A stretch of DNA of 64,000 nucleotides from assembly GCA_905339295.1 (NCBI GenBank), contig CAJPFI010000031.1:46838-110837 (forward strand), in the 5' to 3' direction. Below, in pieces: positions 26,880-35,037 of the stretch. The notes under the pieces were generated by a model. The model saw only the letters and a program-made list of their open reading frames with translations, did no database searches and was not told the origin of the DNA. Position 1 is the first letter of the stretch. Every line of letters begins with the position of its first letter. This stretch comes from Burkholderiales bacterium (GTDB taxonomy: Bacteria > Pseudomonadota > Gammaproteobacteria > Burkholderiales > Casimicrobiaceae). The position numbers were made by a program, and so were the translations under genes.

Positions 26880-27300
26880 TCGCCTGCGCGGCCGGCCGCA
26901 GGCCCGCCTTCTGCGCCTTCGCGGCGAGGCGCGCCTCGGTCGACTTCACGTCGACGACGAACCGATTGTGCCGACCGCGGCAGACCAGGTCGACGGTGTC
27001 GCGCGCCGAGACCTCGAGCGACACCGCGCGGCCCGACAGCGACGCGACGCTCACCGTGATCTCCACGTCCATGCCCATAAGCGTCGCGGCGAGGTGGTCG
27101 ATCTCGACGCGCGTGCCGACGGTGTCCTCGCCCGGGTCGAGATGCGCGAGCAGGAGGTCGCGCGCGGTCTCCTCGATGTCGCGGACGAGCATGGGCGTCG
27201 CATAGACGCGGGCGGCCTCGCCCATGAAGCCGATCGTGCGCTCGCGATCGATGGCAACCGTGCGCGTGAGGGTCAGTCCGGGGGCGAGCGTCGTCTTCAT
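26872..27300 (-). CDS. FlK-like hot-dog acyl-CoA thioesterase
   Basis: 142 aa. Thr35, Glu43 and His69 align at a constant -7 offset with the Thr42/Glu50/His76 triad of fluoroacetyl-CoA thioesterase FlK, and Gly62 matches its Gly69 (ATPMLVRDIEETA, VGTRVEIDHLAAT). The gene overlaps padB by 8 bp and is first in the operon behind a perfect FNR box. In this place it may hydrolyse an activated thioester such as phenylglyoxylyl-CoA, or relieve CoA trapping. Substrate is inference. Confidence 0.82.
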   Translation of the reverse strand: MKTTLAPGLTLTRTVAIDRERTIGFMGEAARVYATPMLVRDIEETARDLLLAHLDPGEDTVGTRVEIDHLAATLMGMDVEITVSVASLSGRAVSLEVSARDTVDLVCRGRHNRFVVDVKSTEARLAAKAQKAGLRPAAQANA

Positions 27301-27440
27301 CGGGAACTCCGTCTGGCGGTCGTTGGCGGCGCGACCCGGTCCGGGCGGCGCTCCTGCCGGCGGGGCCGCCGGCCCCGCATCCGCCGCGCGCCTGGGCGTG
27401 CGCGGCCGGGCGCGGTTGAGCCCCCGCCGATTCCAAGCTA

Positions 27441-27464
27441 TTCTGGTAACCGGATGCCGAATTT
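27441..27464. promoter_or_regulatory. GGTA/TACC element (copy C) over the thioesterase-pad promoter
   Basis: On the minus strand AATTCGGCATCCGGTTACC is a variant of copies A and B and runs into CAGAAT (27445-27440), the predicted -10. It sits between the FNR box and the transcription start, directly beside the GNAT-Rrf2 gene pair, so it is a candidate operator for that regulator. Confidence 0.45.
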
Positions 27465-27467
27465 CAT

Positions 27468-27481
27468 TTGATGCGCATCAA
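27468..27481. promoter_or_regulatory. Perfect FNR box in the pad / GNAT-Rrf2 divergent region
   Basis: TTGATGCGCATCAA is a full consensus TTGAT-N4-ATCAA. On the minus strand CAGAAT (27445-27440) starts 22 nt away, giving a class II promoter for thioesterase-padBCD. On the plus strand no comparable -10 is seen toward the GNAT gene. The 296-bp region from 27301 to 27596 otherwise shows no gene with a good ribosome site. Confidence 0.78.
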
Positions 27482-27596
27482 CAGGAGCGAAGCCGGGGAC
27501 CGGCGCAACGCGTTGCGGGGAGGTCGTCCGCCCGCCCTGTTCCGGGAAGGGATGCGCGATTCCCGCTCGACCGCGTGCCCTGGAGGAGGCTGTCCG

Positions 27597-28166
27597 ATGG
27601 GAACACCCGCGCGCAGGCGATCCGCCGCCCCCACCGGCGCGGCACGGGGGAAGGCGGCCGCGAGCCGGCGCCCGGCCCGCGCCCGGCCGCCGAAAGCGCG
27701 CGCCGGGCGGACGCCGGACGCTCCGCGGGTCGTCGTGCGCGCGGCGCGGCGCGGCGACCTTGCCGCCGTCGTGGCGATCGACGCGCGCGTGACCGGCCTC
27801 GAGAAGCGCGACTACTGGCGCGGAATCTTCCGGCGCTACGGCGATGTCGCGACGGCAGGACGCCGGTTCCTCGTCGCGGCGACCGGCGGCCAGGTGGTCG
27901 GCTTCGTCATCGGCGAAGTGCGCGACTGGGAGTTCGGGTCGCCCCCGTGCGGCTGGGTGTTCGCGATCGACGTGCACCCGGACGCGCGTCAGGCGGGCGT
28001 CGGGTCGAAGCTCCTCGACGCGATCGTCGCCGGGTTCCGGCGCGCCGGCGTCACGACGATCCGCACGATCCTGTCGCGCGACAACTCGCTCGTCCTGTCG
28101 TTCTTCCGCAGCCAGGGGATGATGGCCGGGCCGTTCATTCCGCTCGAGATGGAGCTCGAGGCGTGA
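27597..28166 (+). CDS. Single-domain GNAT N-acetyltransferase, BadL-like candidate
   Basis: 189 aa from ATG 27597 behind GGAGGAGG (27582-27589); the frame extends upstream without support. The first ~40 residues are Arg/Ala-rich and likely disordered. The GNAT domain follows: VVRAARRGDLAAVVAIDARV, FAIDVHPDARQAGVGSKLLDAI (acetyl-CoA loop) and FFRSQGMMAG. It is followed 97 bp later by an Rrf2-type regulator. The pairing recalls R. palustris BadL, which acetylates aminobenzoates and thereby controls the Rrf2-type repressor BadM of benzoyl-CoA reductase genes. A RimI-like protein acetylase is the alternative. Confidence 0.75.
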   Translation: MGTPARRRSAAPTGAARGKAAASRRPARARPPKARAGRTPDAPRVVVRAARRGDLAAVVAIDARVTGLEKRDYWRGIFRRYGDVATAGRRFLVAATGGQVVGFVIGEVRDWEFGSPPCGWVFAIDVHPDARQAGVGSKLLDAIVAGFRRAGVTTIRTILSRDNSLVLSFFRSQGMMAGPFIPLEMELEA

Positions 28167-28263
28167 CGCGCGGCGACGCGCGCCGATGCCGGCCGGAGGC
28201 GCGTTCCAGCGGCCCGCTTCCCGGGCACCGCCGGCCCCCCCCGCGGCCGGCCGTCGCTGGCCC

Positions 28264-28677
28264 ATGAAGCTGCAGAAGAACACGCGCCTCGCGCTCTACA
28301 GCGTGCTCGAGTTCGCGGCCGCCCCGGGCCGGCACGTGGCGGCCTTCGAGATCGCGGACAAGTACGGCGTCTCGCCGCACCACCTCGCCAAGGTGCTCTC
28401 CGAGCTCGCCCGCGCCGGCATCGTCGAGTCGGTGCGCGGCGTCGGCGGCGGCTACCGGTTCACCGGCAACGCACGCCGGCTGACGCTCCACGACGTGATC
28501 CGCCGCTTCGAGGAGCTGTCGCCGAGCGACGCCGAGCGGCGCGAGCCGGGCGAGCGCACGTCGGCGGGCCGCGCGATCGCCACCGTCCTCTCGGAAATCG
28601 ACGAGATCGCGCAGGCGACGTTCCGCTCGATCACGATCGCGACGATGCTTCGGATCATGGCGCGGCAGAGGAAGTAG
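28264..28677 (+). CDS. Rrf2-family transcriptional regulator without cysteines, BadM-like candidate
   Basis: 137 aa. Winged-helix N terminus (MKLQKNTRLALYSVLEFAA, VSPHHLAKVLSELARAGIVESVRGVGGGYRF) diagnostic of Rrf2. No cysteine occurs anywhere in the protein, so the usual three-Cys Fe-S site of NsrR/IscR is missing and it must sense something else. Lies downstream of the GNAT gene and converges with the DUF59-ior operon. Proposed role: repressor of anaerobic aromatic genes, possibly at the GGTA/TACC elements. Confidence 0.82.
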   Translation: MKLQKNTRLALYSVLEFAAAPGRHVAAFEIADKYGVSPHHLAKVLSELARAGIVESVRGVGGGYRFTGNARRLTLHDVIRRFEELSPSDAERREPGERTSAGRAIATVLSEIDEIAQATFRSITIATMLRIMARQRK

Positions 28678-28737
28678 GAGGCCGCCTCGCCGGCAGCTGC
28701 CGACGATTCGCGCGGGAATCGTTCCGGGATCCCTCGT

Positions 28738-29052
28738 TCACCACCCGAACTTCGCGCGCGCGGCGTCGCTCATGCGGTCCGGCGTCCATGGGGGGTCGAA
28801 CGTGAGCTCGACGTCGACCGCGGCGATCGACGGGAACCGGTCGCGGACCGCGTCGCCCACCGCATCCCTCAGGTAATCGCCGACCGGGCAGGTCGGCGTC
28901 GTCATCGTCATCGTCACCGTGACCCGGCCGGCGTCGATCCCGACGTCGTAGATCAGGCCGAGGTCGACGACGTTCATCCCCGCCTCGGGATCGATCACCG
29001 TCGAGATCGCGGCGAGCACCGCGTCGTGATCGGGCGTGTCGAGCGCATCCAT
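28738..29052 (-). CDS. DUF59/MIP18-type metal-sulfur cluster assembly factor (PaaD/SufT-like)
   Basis: 104 aa with DPEAGMNVVDLGLIYDVGI and MTTPTCPVGDYLRDAV, the DUF59 signature including the conserved Cys. Such proteins help insert Fe-S clusters. It follows iorB by 8 bp on the same strand, suggesting maturation of the cluster-rich IorA or of other Fe-S enzymes here. Confidence 0.85.
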   Translation of the reverse strand: MDALDTPDHDAVLAAISTVIDPEAGMNVVDLGLIYDVGIDAGRVTVTMTMTTPTCPVGDYLRDAVGDAVRDRFPSIAAVDVELTFDPPWTPDRMSDAARAKFGW

Positions 29053-29060
29053 GTCTTGCG

Positions 29061-30620
29061 TCAGGCCTTCCGGACGAATCGAAGCGGCTGGGGCCCGGCC
29101 GCAGGCACGGGCGGCTCCGGGTCGGGCAGCGAGAGCGCGGCGTCGCGGTCGCGCTCCAGCGCCAGCGCCGCGCCCTCCGCATCGGATCCGACGCGCCCGC
29201 AGAACGCCGCCAGGATCGCATCGTACCGCGCCAGCCCGCGCGCGTGCGTCTCGCCGTAGCCGCGCCTCAGCGCCGGCAGCGTGGCGAGGGCGAGCGCGGC
29301 GCGATGGCCGCCGGGGGCACCGAGCGTGCGCTCGAGCGCCGCGAGCCACGCGTCGATCGCCGCCTGCTCGCGGCCGTAGCGGAGCGACCGCCGCCTCAGC
29401 CGTCGCAGGGCCGCGACGCCGCGCAGCGCGAGCGCGCCGGTGAACGAGCTCGTCTCGACCGAGACCCCGCGACGCGGGCCGCCGCGGCGCGCGCGCCCCT
29501 CGATCCACCTCCCGAGCGGCGCCGGCATCACGGCGGCGATTTCGTCCGCGCCCGGCGCGAACATCTCGCGCACGCGCACGATGTCGGCGGGGCCGGCCGA
29601 CGCCTCCTCGCGTATCCGCGCGAGCCGCGCGCGCCTCGCCTTGATCGCCGCGACGCGGATCGCGTCCTCGTAGCCCATCCAGCGCGCCAGCTCGCGCGCC
29701 GCCGCGGCCGCGACGTCCACGTCGAGCCGGGCGATGCGCGTCACGCGATCGACGTAGAGCGACGCGTAGCGCTCGTCCTGGTAGTCGACCAGTCGCGCGG
29801 CGCCGAGCCGCGCGAGCGCCGACACGCCCGGCGGCAGTTCGCGGACGCGCTCGTCGACGCGCGCGGGAAGGATCGGCGCCGGCGTGCGGCCGCCGCGATC
29901 CTTCGCGCCGGGTTCGCCGCGTGCGTCGCCGGACGCGATCGCGTACGCGGCGTCGAAGGCCGCCAGACTGCCGTCGACGCCCTTGCCGGTCGCGCGGATC
30001 GCCGCCTCGCACGCGGCGCGCGACAGCGGCACCGCCCCGCTCCCCGCCAGCGCGCCGAAGGCCGGTGCGCTGATCGCCGTCGCGTGCGCGATGCGCAGCG
30101 CGTCCAGGTCGACGAGCACGGCGCGTCGGGCGAGCGCGCGGATCGCCGCGAGCACGCGCGCCTCGTCGACGCGGCCGTCCGCGCCGCTCGACTTCTCGGC
30201 GGTCGTGTAGACGCGGTGCGTCGACGCGATCACCGTCGTGCGCGAAGGTGTCGCGAATCCGCGCTCGAGCATGCGCGCCGCCTCGACCAGCTCGGCGCAC
30301 ACGAGCACGTCCACGCGGCCGGGCACCGGCAGGAGCCCGAGCGTTCGCGGCGGCTCGCCCGCGACGGGCGCGTGCGCGATCTCGACGTAGTAGGTGGTCG
30401 CGCCGGTGCGCTGCGACACGCCGGGCGACGACGTCGACTGCGCGACGAGCCCGTCGCGGCGCGCCGCGTCGCCGATCCACTCGGTCAACACGCCGCCGCC
30501 CTGCCCGCCGAGCGCGGCGACCAGGATCGACACCGGCTCGCGCCGTCCGCGGCGCGCGCCGGCATCCCCCGGCGCCGGGGCGGGCACGTGCAGCGCCGCG
30601 CGCGTCTCGATCACGCCCAT
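29061..30620 (-). CDS. iorB: Indolepyruvate:ferredoxin oxidoreductase beta subunit with long C-terminal extension
   Basis: 519 aa. N-terminal ~200 residues are the 2-oxoacid oxidoreductase gamma-like domain (LVAALGGQGGGVLTEW, STSSPGVSQRTGATTYYVEI). The next ~300 residues match the C-terminal part of long proteobacterial IOR proteins (DUF6537-like; RLVDYQDERYASLYVDRV, KARRARLARIREE, YGREQAAIDAWLAALE). Overlaps iorA by 10 bp. With IorA it would convert aryl pyruvates such as phenylpyruvate to aryl-acetyl-CoA and reduce ferredoxin. Confidence 0.85.
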   Translation of the reverse strand: MGVIETRAALHVPAPAPGDAGARRGRREPVSILVAALGGQGGGVLTEWIGDAARRDGLVAQSTSSPGVSQRTGATTYYVEIAHAPVAGEPPRTLGLLPVPGRVDVLVCAELVEAARMLERGFATPSRTTVIASTHRVYTTAEKSSGADGRVDEARVLAAIRALARRAVLVDLDALRIAHATAISAPAFGALAGSGAVPLSRAACEAAIRATGKGVDGSLAAFDAAYAIASGDARGEPGAKDRGGRTPAPILPARVDERVRELPPGVSALARLGAARLVDYQDERYASLYVDRVTRIARLDVDVAAAAARELARWMGYEDAIRVAAIKARRARLARIREEASAGPADIVRVREMFAPGADEIAAVMPAPLGRWIEGRARRGGPRRGVSVETSSFTGALALRGVAALRRLRRRSLRYGREQAAIDAWLAALERTLGAPGGHRAALALATLPALRRGYGETHARGLARYDAILAAFCGRVGSDAEGAALALERDRDAALSLPDPEPPVPAAGPQPLRFVRKA

Positions 30621-32767
30621 GGCGTCTCCCCGGGCAGCGCGGCGCCGGCGGCCCACGCGCGCATGCGCGCCAGGAAGCGTTCCGGAGCCCGCGCATTGCG
30701 GACGACCTCGACGCGGTAGAACGACGGGCACAGCGCGGCGACCTGCGCGAGCGACCCGCAAAGGCCGCAGCCGACGCACTCCGCGTCGATCATGGTCACC
30801 GGCGTCGTGCGCAGCGGATCCGGCGACGGCCCGACCGTCAGCGACGGACACCCGGACAGGCGCACGCACGACCGGTCGCCGGTGCACAGCTCCGGGTCGA
30901 TGCCGTAGCGCGCGAGCTCGATGCGCTCGCCTGCCGCGGCCATGCGCGCGAGCCGCGGCTTGTGCCGCCGCTGTCTCTCGAGCTGGCATTCGCCTTCCGC
31001 GACGACCACCTTGAGGCCCGGCTCGTCGGTCGTGAACGCCTCGGCGAGCGTCCGCGCCATCGCGGCGACGTCGTAGGTGTGCACGGTGCGCCGCCAACGC
31101 ACGCCGACGCCGGCGAGCACGTCCTCGATCGTGGCGTCGCTCGCGGTCGCGCTCGCGCCGCCCGCGTCCGACCGGCTGCCGCCCGCCGGCGACGAGACCA
31201 GCTCCTGCGTCCCCGTCGCCGACGAGTAGCCGTTCTTGAAGACCAGGAGCACCGCGTCGGTGCCGTTCTTGACGGCGGCCGTCACGCCCGCGAGGAACCC
31301 GCTGTGCCAGAAGCCGCCGTCGCCGACCGTGGCGAGCACGCGCTGGCGCTGGAACGGCGCGACCGCGGCCGCGCTCGCGAGCCCCATGCCGTAGCCGGCG
31401 ATCGTATGGCCGATCCGGAACGGCGCGAACATGGCGAACGAATGGCATCCGACATCCGCCGCGCAGTGGCGCGGACCCAGCTCCCGCTCGACGAGCTTCA
31501 GCGCCGAGAACACCGGACGCTCGGGGCATCCGATGCAGAAGCCGGGCGGGCGCGCCGGAACCGGCGCGCCGAGGAGCTCGGAGGCGAGCGCGCGCGCCGC
31601 GTCGACCTCGTTCCGCCAGGCGTCCGCCGCGCCGGACGCCAGCGCGGGCGCGTGCTTCGCGACGAAGCGCGAGAGCCCTCCGACGATCGCCTCGGCCTGG
31701 TACTCGCCGGCCTGCGCCATCGCCTCCTTGCCCTCGATCGCGCAGGACACGCCCGCATGCGCGAGGTGCGAGGCGAGCTCGAGCTCGATGAACCCGGGGT
31801 GGCCCTCCTCGAGCACCAGCACCGCGCGCTTGCCGCGGCAGAAGTCGGCAAGCTCGCCGGGCACGAGCGGATAGGTCGCGTTGAGCACGAGCACGGGCAG
31901 CCGCGGCGTGCCGTCGTCGGCCGCGAGCCCCGCGACCACGAGCGCCTGCACGAGGTTCGGCCAGATGCCGCCCTGCACGATCGCGCCGACCTCGCCCTCC
32001 GCGCCGAAGCGCTCGTTGAGCGCATGCTCGGCGATGTACCGCCGCGCCGCGGGCAACCGTTCCGCGACCTTGAGGCGCTCGTGCGCGAACGTCGACGGCG
32101 GGTGCGGGATCAGCCCGATGTCGACCGGCGCCGCCTCTGCGTGATGGAGCATCGAGATCGCCGGCGCGACGTTGTCGCGGGCGACGAAACTCCCCTGCAG
32201 GTGGCACGCGCGGATGCGGAGCTGCAGCATCACCGGCGCATGCGACGCCTCGGACAGCGAAAACGCCGCCTCGACCGTGTCGACCAGGTGCTGAAGTTCG
32301 GGGCGCGGGTCGAGCAGCACGAACGACGACTTCATCGCGAACGCGTGCGTGCGCTCCTGCGCGACGCTCGACCCCTCGCCGGTGTCCTCGCCGACGACGA
32401 TCAGCGCGCCGCCGACGACGCCGGGCGAGCCCACGTGCGAGAGCGCGTCCGCCGCGACGTTGGTCCCGACGATGGATTTCCACGTCACGGCGCCCCGCAC
32501 CGGGTACGCGACCGACGCCGCGAGCATCGCCGCGGCGGCCGCCTCGTTCGTGCATGGCTCGACGTGCACGCCGAGCTCGGCGAGCAGGTCGCCCGCCTGC
32601 ACCATCACGTCCAGCAGCTGCGACACCGGCGAGCCCTGGTAGCCGCCGACGTACGCGACGCCCGACTGGAGCAGCGCCTTGGTGACCGCGACGATCCCTT
32701 CGCCACGGAAGGTTTCCCCGGCGCCAAGCGCGAGCTGGTCCACTTCGCGGGCGAACGACCGCTCCAT
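30611..32767 (-). CDS. iorA: Indolepyruvate:ferredoxin oxidoreductase alpha subunit
   Basis: 718 aa from ATG 32767 with GGAGGGG ahead. Pyrimidine-binding domain (GYQGSPVSQLLDVM, ATWKSIVGTNV region), central ThDP-binding domain (CIGCPERPVFSAL, ATVGDGGFWHSGFLAGVTAAVKNG) and C-terminal cysteine groups CTGDRSC...C and CVGCGLC...C for [4Fe-4S] clusters. The promoter has an FNR-type box at 32837 with CAGAAT 23 nt on. In an aromatic-degrading cluster the likely substrate is phenylpyruvate from phenylalanine, giving phenylacetyl-CoA for PadBCD. Confidence 0.88.
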   Translation of the reverse strand: MERSFAREVDQLALGAGETFRGEGIVAVTKALLQSGVAYVGGYQGSPVSQLLDVMVQAGDLLAELGVHVEPCTNEAAAAAMLAASVAYPVRGAVTWKSIVGTNVAADALSHVGSPGVVGGALIVVGEDTGEGSSVAQERTHAFAMKSSFVLLDPRPELQHLVDTVEAAFSLSEASHAPVMLQLRIRACHLQGSFVARDNVAPAISMLHHAEAAPVDIGLIPHPPSTFAHERLKVAERLPAARRYIAEHALNERFGAEGEVGAIVQGGIWPNLVQALVVAGLAADDGTPRLPVLVLNATYPLVPGELADFCRGKRAVLVLEEGHPGFIELELASHLAHAGVSCAIEGKEAMAQAGEYQAEAIVGGLSRFVAKHAPALASGAADAWRNEVDAARALASELLGAPVPARPPGFCIGCPERPVFSALKLVERELGPRHCAADVGCHSFAMFAPFRIGHTIAGYGMGLASAAAVAPFQRQRVLATVGDGGFWHSGFLAGVTAAVKNGTDAVLLVFKNGYSSATGTQELVSSPAGGSRSDAGGASATASDATIEDVLAGVGVRWRRTVHTYDVAAMARTLAEAFTTDEPGLKVVVAEGECQLERQRRHKPRLARMAAAGERIELARYGIDPELCTGDRSCVRLSGCPSLTVGPSPDPLRTTPVTMIDAECVGCGLCGSLAQVAALCPSFYRVEVVRNARAPERFLARMRAWAAGAALPGETPWA

Positions 32768-32836
32768 CGCCCCTCCGGACGGTGCGGCGCCTTGGCGCCG
32801 AAGCGGGATTCTGGGCACGCTTCCGGTCGGGCGACA

Positions 32837-32850
32837 TTGACACCGATCAA
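32837..32850. promoter_or_regulatory. FNR-type box for iorA-iorB-DUF59
   Basis: TTGACACCGATCAA, 70 bp before the iorA ATG. CAGAAT at 32813-32808 (minus strand) starts 23 nt downstream. The same hexamer follows the box at 27468. Confidence 0.68.
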
Positions 32851-32881
32851 GGGCGTCCGGCGCGTGGCGTCGCTTCCGGTC

Positions 32882-32907
32882 AAATCGGCATTCGAGTACC
32901 ATTATCG
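32882..32907. promoter_or_regulatory. GGTA/TACC-like element (copy D) between two FNR boxes
   Basis: AAATCGGCATTCGAGTACC aligns with AATTCGGTATTCCGGTAC of copies A and B with a few changes. It lies midway in the iorA-SDR divergent region, between the boxes at 32837 and 32918. The weakest of the four copies. Confidence 0.35.
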
Positions 32908-32917
32908 GCCGGCACGG

Positions 32918-32931
32918 TTGACGGCGGTCAA
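32918..32931. promoter_or_regulatory. FNR-type box for SDR-gcdH
   Basis: TTGACGGCGGTCAA (perfect dyad). CACAGT at 32954-32959 starts 22 nt downstream on the plus strand, the identical hexamer and distance found before had. Predicted transcription start near 32966, 57 nt before the SDR gene. Confidence 0.7.
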
Positions 32932-33022
32932 GGCCGCCCGCGACACCCCGCGGCACAGTCGCCCGTGTCACGGATCGGGACGCCGGCGGCGCACGCGCCG
33001 CAAGCCGTGGGGGAGGACACCG

Positions 33023-33769
33023 ATGCAGCTCGCAGGACGAAACGCGATCGTGACCGGCGCGGCCCGGGGGATCGGCGCGGCCGTCGCCCGCGCCTACGCG
33101 CGTGAAGGCGCGGGCGTCGCGGTCGTCGATCTCGACGAGAGTGCCGCCCGCGAGGTGGCGAACGCGATCGCCGCGACGGGCGGCCGCGCGGTCGGCCTCG
33201 CCTGCGACGTCGCCCGGCGCGACCAGGTCGATGCGATGGCCGCCGCGGCGGCGGCGGCGCTCGGTCCGATCGACGTCCTGGTCAACAACGCGGGCGTGAT
33301 CCGGCCGGCGATGCTGCACAGGATGACGGCCGAGCAGTGGGAGACCGTGCTCCGCGTCCACCTCGACGGCAGCTTCCATTGCCTGCAGGCGGTCGTCCCG
33401 GGCATGATGGAGCGACACTGGGGGCGGGTGGTCAACGTCACCTCGGCGGCGGGGGTGCTGGGGACGATCGGCCAGATCAACTACAGCACCGCGAAGGCCG
33501 GCGTCCTGGGCCTCACCAAGTCCGCCGCGCGCGAGCTCGCGAGGCACGGCATCGTCGTGAACGCGATCGCGCCGGGGGCCGCCACGCCGATGACCGAGAC
33601 GATACGCACCGACGATCGATTCAGGGACAAGTACCTCGAGAAGATCCCGATGGGCCGCTGGGCCGAGCCCGACGAGATCGCGCCGCTGTTCGTGTTCCTC
33701 GCGTCGGACGGCGCGAGCTACGTCACCGGCCAGGTGATCGCCGCCGACGGCGGCATGACCATCCGCTGA
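33023..33769 (+). CDS. Short-chain dehydrogenase/reductase (candidate 3-hydroxyacyl-CoA dehydrogenase)
   Basis: 248 aa classical SDR: TGAARGIG at 11-18, NNAG at 88-91, catalytic Ser141, Tyr154 and Lys158 (YSTAK). GGGGGAGGA ribosome site. Co-transcribed with gcdH 45 bp downstream. By context it may oxidise 3-hydroxypimelyl-CoA, the product of Oah, or another beta-oxidation intermediate; FabG-like ketoreductase activity is also possible. Confidence 0.82.
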   Translation: MQLAGRNAIVTGAARGIGAAVARAYAREGAGVAVVDLDESAAREVANAIAATGGRAVGLACDVARRDQVDAMAAAAAAALGPIDVLVNNAGVIRPAMLHRMTAEQWETVLRVHLDGSFHCLQAVVPGMMERHWGRVVNVTSAAGVLGTIGQINYSTAKAGVLGLTKSAARELARHGIVVNAIAPGAATPMTETIRTDDRFRDKYLEKIPMGRWAEPDEIAPLFVFLASDGASYVTGQVIAADGGMTIR

Positions 33770-33814
33770 ACGGGCGGCGCACGGCGCCGCCCCCGCCCAT
33801 TCCAGGAGTCCGCG

Positions 33815-35011
33815 ATGAACGCACCCGACCGCCCCGCCGCCAAGGCCCAGTTCCAGTGGGACGACCCGTTCCTGCTCGAGTCGCAGCTCTCCGAGGACGA
33901 GCGCATGGTGCGCGACACCGCGCACGACTACGCGCAGGAGAAGCTCGCGCCGCGCATCCGCGAGGCGTTTCGCCACGAGACGGTCGACGCCTCCGTGTTC
34001 CCCGAGATGGGCGCGCTGGGCCTGCTCGGCCCGAACATCCCGGAGACCTATGGCGGCGCGGGGCTGAACTACGTCTGCTACGGGCTGATCGCGCGCGAGG
34101 TCGAGCGCGTCGACTCCGGCTACCGATCGATGATGAGCGTGCAGAGCTCGCTCGTCATGTACCCGATCTACGCGTACGGCTCCGAGGAGCAGCGCCGCAG
34201 GTACCTGCCGAAGCTCGCCACCGGCGAGTGGATCGGCTGCTTCGGCCTCACCGAGCCCAACCACGGATCCGATCCCGGCTCGATGATCACGCGGGCGCGC
34301 AGCGTCGACGGCGGCTACCTCCTGACCGGCGCGAAGATGTGGATCAGCAACTCGCCGATCGCCGACGTGTTCGTCGTCTGGGCGAAGGACGACGGCGGCA
34401 TCGTCCGCGGCTACGTGCTCGAGAAGGGAATGAAGGGACTGACGGCGCCCAAGATCGAAGGCAAGTTCAGCCTGCGCGCTTCGGTCACCGGCGAGGTCGT
34501 GATGGACGACGTATTCGTGCCCGAGGCGAACCTGCTGCCGAACGTCCGGGGCCTGAAGGGGCCGATGGGCTGCCTCAACAGCGCGCGCTACGGCATTGCG
34601 TGGGGCGCGCTCGGCGCGGCCGAGGCATGCTGGCACGCGGCGCGGCAGTACACGCTCGACCGCAAGCAGTTCGGCCGTCCGCTCGCGTCGAACCAGCTGA
34701 TCCAGAAGAAGCTCGCCGACATGCAGACCGAGATCGCGCTCGGCCTGCAGGGCTGCCTGAGGCTCGGCCGCATGAAGGACGAGGGCATCGCCGCGCCGGA
34801 GATCACGTCGATCGTGAAGCGCAACTCGTGCGGCAAGGCGCTCGAGGTCGCGCGGATGGCGCGCGACATGCACGGCGGCAACGGCATCGTCGACGAGTTC
34901 AACGTGATCCGCCACATGCTGAACCTCGAGACCGTCAACACCTACGAGGGCACGCACGACATCCATGCGCTGATCCTCGGGCGCGCGCAGACGGGCATCG
35001 CGGCGTTCTGA
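33815..35011 (+). CDS. gcdH: Glutaryl-CoA dehydrogenase (decarboxylating)
   Basis: 398 aa acyl-CoA dehydrogenase. [20 protein letters not shown] substrate loop ([15 protein letters not shown]), [17 protein letters not shown] flavin region, [22 protein letters not shown], and the catalytic Glu in [20 protein letters not shown] near residue 377. This combination is typical of GcdH. Converts glutaryl-CoA to crotonyl-CoA, the lower end of the benzoyl-CoA pathway. Ends 359 bp before the convergent padI. Confidence 0.92.
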   Translation: MNAPDRPAAKAQFQWDDPFLLESQLSEDERMVRDTAHDYAQEKLAPRIREAFRHETVDASVFPEMGALGLLGPNIPETYGGAGLNYVCYGLIAREVERVDSGYRSMMSVQSSLVMYPIYAYGSEEQRRRYLPKLATGEWIGCFGLTEPNHGSDPGSMITRARSVDGGYLLTGAKMWISNSPIADVFVVWAKDDGGIVRGYVLEKGMKGLTAPKIEGKFSLRASVTGEVVMDDVFVPEANLLPNVRGLKGPMGCLNSARYGIAWGALGAAEACWHAARQYTLDRKQFGRPLASNQLIQKKLADMQTEIALGLQGCLRLGRMKDEGIAAPEITSIVKRNSCGKALEVARMARDMHGGNGIVDEFNVIRHMLNLETVNTYEGTHDIHALILGRAQTGIAAF

Positions 35012-35037
35012 CCCCTCCGGAGCGTCCGCGGCGCGAG

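Noticed and set aside
28682..28737. Bidirectional terminator between the Rrf2 gene and DUF59
   Set aside because: Only a 6-bp stem (CGATTC/GAATCG) without a T-run; too weak to list as a feature.
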